This document shows, one piece after another, positions 60,219 through 64,000 of a stretch of DNA of 64,000 bases. Each line of letters begins with the position of its first letter. Within the stretch, counting starts at the first letter, position 1. The notes under the pieces were generated by a model. That model did not search any database and had not been told where the DNA came from. It saw only the letters and a program-made list of their open reading frames with translations. The position numbers and the translations under genes are program-made. The DNA comes from Kineothrix sp. MB12-C1 (GTDB taxonomy: Bacteria > Bacillota > Clostridia > Lachnospirales > Lachnospiraceae), in assembly GCF_030863805.1 (NCBI RefSeq), contig NZ_CP132957.1, positions 3,348,001 to 3,412,000 on the forward strand. The letters run 5' to 3'.

Positions 60219-60761
60219 ATGATAACGAACAAGCAAGAACTGAAAGAATGGCTTGAATATGAAAGAGGAGTGTATATTTGTGGTGGAGCATTAACTGAGA
60301 TTAAGCTGTGGCTCTTGCATGACTCAGAATATTTATTGTGGCATTATGTAAAAATGCTTCGTATGACAGAATATCATTGCAATTCAAATCATCGCTTTAG
60401 ATATTTTTTATATCAACGAAGAAAAAATATAGAAGGTGCAAAGCTCGGTATATCAATTTTTCATAATACAATTGATAAGGGACTCAGAATTTATCATTAT
60501 GGAACGATAATTGTAAATTCACATGCAAAAATAGGGAAAGACTGTAAATTGCATGGAAATAATTGCATAGGAAATAAAGGGGAGCACGATCGTTATGAGG
60601 CTCCTATACTTGGAGATAATGTGGATATTGGTATCGGAGCAAAGATTATTGGTGGAATAGAAATTGCAAGCAATGTGAAAATTGGCGCAAATGCCGTTGT
60701 GGTAAAAAATGAATTAAGAGAGGGCAAAACGCTTGTCGGAATTCCAGCACATATGGTTTGA
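60219..60761 (+). CDS. Serine acetyltransferase-like hexapeptide acyltransferase
   Basis: A 180-residue protein with an N-terminal helical part (about 1-85) and a C-terminal left-handed beta helix (about 90-175) containing GLRIYHYGTIIVNSHAKIG, NNCIGNKGEHDRYEAPILGD and VKIGANAVVVKNE, ending GIPAHMV. The shape resembles CysE-like acetyltransferases found in many capsule loci, where they O-acetylate sugars instead of serine. ATG 60219 is used, since GGAG precedes it by seven bases; the ATG at 60207 overlaps the upstream gene end. EpsG follows after 34 bases. Confidence 0.87.
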   Translation: MITNKQELKEWLEYERGVYICGGALTEIKLWLLHDSEYLLWHYVKMLRMTEYHCNSNHRFRYFLYQRRKNIEGAKLGISIFHNTIDKGLRIYHYGTIIVNSHAKIGKDCKLHGNNCIGNKGEHDRYEAPILGDNVDIGIGAKIIGGIEIASNVKIGANAVVVKNELREGKTLVGIPAHMV

Positions 60762-60795
60762 TTTCTGACAAAAAGCAAGGAGGAAATCAATCAAA

Positions 60796-61968
60796 ATGGA
60801 ATTATATATATTGCTTTATTTGGTAAGTGCAGTGGGCGGATTTTTAGTGATCAACAAGGCGCAGATAAAAGAGCTAGGCAATAGTACTGGAAAGTATGAG
60901 TATCATATGCGCGCAGGCAGTCATCTTGGCTACATTGTTTTTTGCGGGATACTTGTTTTCTTATCGTGTAGTCGTTATGGGATAGGAACCGACTATTTCC
61001 TATATAAAAAAGGATATGACGGAACAGCAGGTTGGTGGGAAATAGTCGATATGAGAGGTGTGTTCGGCTGGCTTGTAAAAGTTTTTACTGGTTTGAACCT
61101 GCCGTACCAAGTTTTCATTGCTTTTTTTTCTGTCGTTTCATTAGGAATAATATTTAAAATTATTTTAAGGTGCAGTTGGAATCCGTGGCTATCAATAACT
61201 GCTTTTTTAGGACTAAGTTATTATAGCTTTAGTCTGAGTGGATTTAGACAGTTTTGCGCCATGATGTTACTAGTGCTTGCAATATACATAAATACAGAAA
61301 ATAAAAAAATTAAGCACTTGAAGTTATCGACAGTTTTGGTTTTAATCATCGCGGCAGCTATACATGAGACATCCGTAGTGGCATCAATTATTATAATAGC
61401 AATATTCTATTGGAAGCCTCAGAAAAAAACAATTTATCGATTCAGCATAATCGGAGTAGGCGTGTTTGCGCTTACTAGAATATCATTGACCTATATTAAC
61501 AAACTGATTGCATTAATTGTTTCGTATTCTGGTTATTATTCAAATTATTTGAATTATACAGGAAGCCAATATTATCGTTTGTATTCGCAAGGAACATCGC
61601 TGTATGCAACTGTTTTGCTGATTCCTAGCATGTACTTGGTTTATAAAATAATTGAATCATATAACGCAGGCAAATTTCAACTGACAGATTTTTCTTATAT
61701 GATGCTCAAGATATATTTCTTCTATGAAATGTTCTTGTGCCTTAATATGAGTTCTGAAATGATTGATCGATTTGCTTTCTATTTTGCCATTTCGGTTGTT
61801 TTCATTTACCCAATGTTCACAAAGTATGTTCAGTGGAAATCCGGGAAGAAAGCGGCGATGCAAGTCTTTCTGTTTTTGATTGCCGCGATGCTATATATGT
61901 TTACTCGATACCTTGGGACAAATGCCTATGGCATTGTACCCTATAGTTGGATTTTTAGTGGAGTGTAA
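60796..61968 (+). CDS. EpsG/Wzy-like polysaccharide polymerase
   Basis: A 390-residue polytopic protein with about ten membrane segments. The segment FLSCSRYGIGTDYFLYKKGYDG near residue 53 matches the RxGxGTDYxxY signature of the EpsG family, and LSGFRQFCAMML lies near 148. EpsG/Wzy proteins polymerise the flipped repeat units at the outer face of the membrane. This is the only polymerase candidate in the window. AAGGAGG precedes the start by about nine bases. A flippase (Wzx) is not yet seen and may lie beyond the right edge. Confidence 0.88.
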   Translation: MELYILLYLVSAVGGFLVINKAQIKELGNSTGKYEYHMRAGSHLGYIVFCGILVFLSCSRYGIGTDYFLYKKGYDGTAGWWEIVDMRGVFGWLVKVFTGLNLPYQVFIAFFSVVSLGIIFKIILRCSWNPWLSITAFLGLSYYSFSLSGFRQFCAMMLLVLAIYINTENKKIKHLKLSTVLVLIIAAAIHETSVVASIIIIAIFYWKPQKKTIYRFSIIGVGVFALTRISLTYINKLIALIVSYSGYYSNYLNYTGSQYYRLYSQGTSLYATVLLIPSMYLVYKIIESYNAGKFQLTDFSYMMLKIYFFYEMFLCLNMSSEMIDRFAFYFAISVVFIYPMFTKYVQWKSGKKAAMQVFLFLIAAMLYMFTRYLGTNAYGIVPYSWIFSGV

Positions 61969-61969
61969 A

Positions 61970-62965
61970 ATGAGTGAGATAGTTAGTGTTATAATTACAA
62001 CATATAAAGGCACGAATAAACTGCGAAGAGCGATTTTAAGTGCATTGAAGCAAACTTATGAAAATGTTGAAGTGATTGTTGTAGATGATAATAATCCGGA
62101 AACAAAAGATCGCGCAAACACAGAAAAAATCATGTCGGAATTCGAGAATATTAATAATGTTCGTTATATAAAACATGACCACAATAGAAATGGTGCGGTT
62201 GCGAGAAATACAGGGATCAAGGCATCAAAAGGCCAATATGTTGCTTTTCTAGACGATGATGATTTCTTTTTGCCGAATCGTATACAAATTTGTGTGGATG
62301 CAATAGAGAATACAGAGTATATTGCTTGTTACACGAAATCGGTTCTGATAACAAACGGAAAAATCAAACGTGTTAACGATGTCAAAATCGATCCATCCTA
62401 TAAGGACGTTTTACTAAATCAGAATTTGCTAGGAACTGGGAGCAATATCTTCGTAAGTAAGAAATGTCTCAGAGCCCTACAGGGATTTGATGAACGGTTC
62501 CTAAGGTATCAAGATGTGGAATTTATTCTGAGAGTGCTTGAATATGGAAAAATGAAAGCAGTTGATACAATAACTGTAGTAAAAGATGTCGAAGACATTC
62601 GGTTTATGCCAAAGTTTATGCGTCTAAAGGATATGCAACTACTTTTTCAATCAACATTTGGACAGCAAATTGAAGAATTAAACAACGATGAAAAATGGGC
62701 ATACTACTCTGTGAAATATTACGACTTGCTTTTATCAGCATTTGAATCAAAGCGAGTTGGTAATATTTGTGCGGCCTTTTCTATGTTTCATAAGCATTGT
62801 GGTGTGCATATTGGATTTGAAATTAAAATTGTTATTAAGGGAATTATTTTATGCGTTTTTCCAGAATGGTACAAGGATAAATTTGTACAGAAGGATTCTG
62901 ATGAAGCAATCGTTTTGCCAAGTGACCAAGAACGCATGATAGAGTCTATGTATAAAGAGGAATAG
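61970..62965 (+). CDS. Glycosyltransferase family 2
   Basis: A 331-residue GT-A enzyme starting MSEIVSVIITTYKGTNKL. The acceptor-side motif VIVVDDNNPETKDR is near residue 36, and the metal-binding region is QYVAFLDDDDFFLPNRIQ near 85, followed by FDERFLRYQDVEFILRVL near 173. The C-terminal 100 residues are basic and amphipathic. It adds a further sugar to the repeat unit. ATG 61970 lies one base after the upstream stop with GGAG seven bases before it; the frame extends upstream to 61880 inside epsG and is not used. Confidence 0.9.
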   Translation: MSEIVSVIITTYKGTNKLRRAILSALKQTYENVEVIVVDDNNPETKDRANTEKIMSEFENINNVRYIKHDHNRNGAVARNTGIKASKGQYVAFLDDDDFFLPNRIQICVDAIENTEYIACYTKSVLITNGKIKRVNDVKIDPSYKDVLLNQNLLGTGSNIFVSKKCLRALQGFDERFLRYQDVEFILRVLEYGKMKAVDTITVVKDVEDIRFMPKFMRLKDMQLLFQSTFGQQIEELNNDEKWAYYSVKYYDLLLSAFESKRVGNICAAFSMFHKHCGVHIGFEIKIVIKGIILCVFPEWYKDKFVQKDSDEAIVLPSDQERMIESMYKEE

Positions 62966-62970
62966 TGGTA

Positions 62971-64000
62971 ATGGAAAATTTTAGAGTGCTTGTTGTAGGG
63001 GCTAATTTTAATAATAAGGGAGCCCAATCAATGCTGTTTATAACGACAGATGAGATAAAGAAAAGAAATCCAAAGAGTGAAATTTATTATGCAGGCTGCG
63101 AGGTCTTTGATGAAAATAAATACGCCTTTCATGAGGTGTTTTATTCTGAGCCAGCAAAGAGTATTGCATTAGGCAATAATGCAATGATGCTGGAAACAAA
63201 ATGCTTCATTAAAGACTGCGTTAAGTTTGTTGTTCGAAAGCAAAATAATTTGTTTCGATTCAATGAGATTAAGAACCTGATTAAAGAAATCAATCTTATT
63301 ATAGATGTCAGTGGATTTAATATTGGAAAAAAGTGGAGTGTAGAGATTCAAGAATCCTATTTGAATAATATTAGATTGGCCCGGAAATATAATATCCCGA
63401 TTATTATGATGCCTCAATCTTTTGGAAGTTTTGATTATCCAGAAGATAAAAAATTCTTGCTTAAAGAGATTAGCGAATTGCTAAAATATCCTAAAATTAT
63501 TTTTGCAAGAGAAAGAGAAGGCTATCAAATGCTCACCGAACAGTTCGGGTTAAAGAATGTACAACATTCAACGGACTTGGTATTGCAAAACGATGGTGTG
63601 GATGTTTCCAATATTTATAAAAAACCATTAAAGAATATGAGCCTTCCTCATGTGGGAAAAAATTCTGTTGCATTGATTCCTAATACACAGTGCTTTAACC
63701 ATGGAGACAAAGATAGGAATATACAAATGTATAAGGAAATCATATCTTATCTCCTTAAAGCTGGAAAAACGGTGTACATATTTAGACATTCAAGAGAAGA
63801 TTTTCCGATTTGCAAATTGGTTGCAGAGCAATTTCAAGGAAATAAGAATGTTGTACTTTTGGACAATGAGTTCTCTTGCCTTGAATATGATGAGTTCGTG
63901 AAAAAATTTGATTTCGTTATATGCTCTCGTTTCCATGGAGTGGTTCATGCGTACCGCAATTACATTCCATGTATTCTCCTTGGTTGGGCAATTAAGTATA
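62971..64000 (+). CDS. Polysaccharide pyruvyl transferase family protein, 3' end outside window
   Basis: An open frame of 343 codons running off the right edge without a stop. It starts MENFRVLVVGANFNNKGAQS, the usual opening of the WcaK/pyruvyl transferase fold, and carries MMPQSFGSFD near residue 148, an AREREGYQML motif near 180 and the signature ICSRFHGVVHAYRNYIPCI near 317. Such enzymes add pyruvate ketals from phosphoenolpyruvate to sugars and make the polymer acidic; some family members instead have other roles. AAAGAGG lies ten bases before the ATG, which is five bases after the preceding stop. Confidence 0.87.
   Translation, partial: MENFRVLVVGANFNNKGAQSMLFITTDEIKKRNPKSEIYYAGCEVFDENKYAFHEVFYSEPAKSIALGNNAMMLETKCFIKDCVKFVVRKQNNLFRFNEIKNLIKEINLIIDVSGFNIGKKWSVEIQESYLNNIRLARKYNIPIIMMPQSFGSFDYPEDKKFLLKEISELLKYPKIIFAREREGYQMLTEQFGLKNVQHSTDLVLQNDGVDVSNIYKKPLKNMSLPHVGKNSVALIPNTQCFNHGDKDRNIQMYKEIISYLLKAGKTVYIFRHSREDFPICKLVAEQFQGNKNVVLLDNEFSCLEYDEFVKKFDFVICSRFHGVVHAYRNYIPCILLGWAIKY

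Noticed and set aside
1-64000. tRNA, rRNA, tmRNA or prophage genes
   Set aside because: Intergenic gaps were read for cloverleaf-like CCA-type ends and for phage gene strings; nothing convincing was found.

Overview
The window reads as a chromosomal segment of an anaerobic, endospore-forming member of the Clostridia, most likely Lachnospiraceae. The evidence is the SCIFF peptide/maturase pair beside SecDF, a division-cell wall cluster that runs straight into spoIIGA-sigE-sigG, a MurE with a DNPR motif typical of meso-diaminopimelate enzymes, PASTA kinase signalling, and strong Gram-positive Shine-Dalgarno sites with frequent TTG starts. No rRNA, tRNA or CRISPR array was seen.

Layout. 1-4.5 kb: 3' end of a heparinase II/III-like gene, a membrane-anchored protein with an Ada-like Cys motif, a HAD phosphatase and a CorC/HlyC-type CBS membrane protein. 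4.1-10.3 kb: TIGR04086 membrane protein, SCIFF precursor scfA, radical SAM maturase scfB, fused secDF, recJ. 10.3-11.4 kb: about 1.1 kb without genes, filled by two large foldback elements and one copy of a small mobile element. 11.4-24.7 kb: a housekeeping run (murE, priA, def, fmt, zinc metallopeptidase, rsmB, rlmN, PP2C phosphatase, PASTA kinase, rsgA, ychF), mostly overlapping or tightly spaced. 24.8-38.5 kb: the dcw cluster (mraZ with a four-box MraZ operator, rsmH, ftsL-like, two class B PBPs, mraY, murD, ftsW, murA, divIB, ftsZ). 38.6-42.9 kb: spoIIGA, sigE, a reverse-strand ymxH/ylmC-like gene, sigG, then an ECF transporter S component and a uridine kinase-like P-loop protein. 43-64 kb: an exopolysaccharide/capsule locus running off the right edge, with a divergent XRE regulator, PHP-type tyrosine phosphatase, Wzz-like copolymerase, BY-kinase, DUF5011-like protein, LCP ligase, a sortase-like lipoprotein without catalytic residues, a secreted protein of unknown function, DUF1972 glycosyltransferases (one intact, two broken), UDP-glucose dehydrogenase, an IS3-family element, acyltransferases, RmlC, GT4 and GT2 enzymes, an EpsG/Wzy-like polymerase and a pyruvyl transferase.

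Working logic. The left three quarters is conserved growth, envelope and sporulation machinery. In the polysaccharide locus, the Wzz/BY-kinase/PHP phosphatase trio would control chain length, the glycosyltransferases would build the repeat unit, acyl- and pyruvyl transferases would decorate it, EpsG would polymerise it and the LCP protein would attach it to the wall. Its right half looks rearranged and partly decayed, with poly-G tracts in two acyltransferase genes (G8, frame broken; G9, frame open) that suggest phase variation.

Most unusual content. (1) A family of about 135-bp hairpin-rich intergenic elements in three copies (3989-4125, 11193-11330, 48816-48951), each between perfect 10-12 bp direct repeats that look like target-site duplications, with compensatory changes in the stems. 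(2) Two related foldback elements (10286-10613, 10671-10949) with covarying GGA-loop hairpins, one matching the CsrA-binding consensus. (3) A sortase-B-like lipoprotein with His, Cys and Arg all replaced. (4) An 18-bp perfect palindrome wrapped around the promoter of the polysaccharide operon. (5) A long-spacer, 0A-box-like promoter before spoIIGA. (6) An unassigned roughly 200-nt leader with a terminator before the ECF S-component gene.
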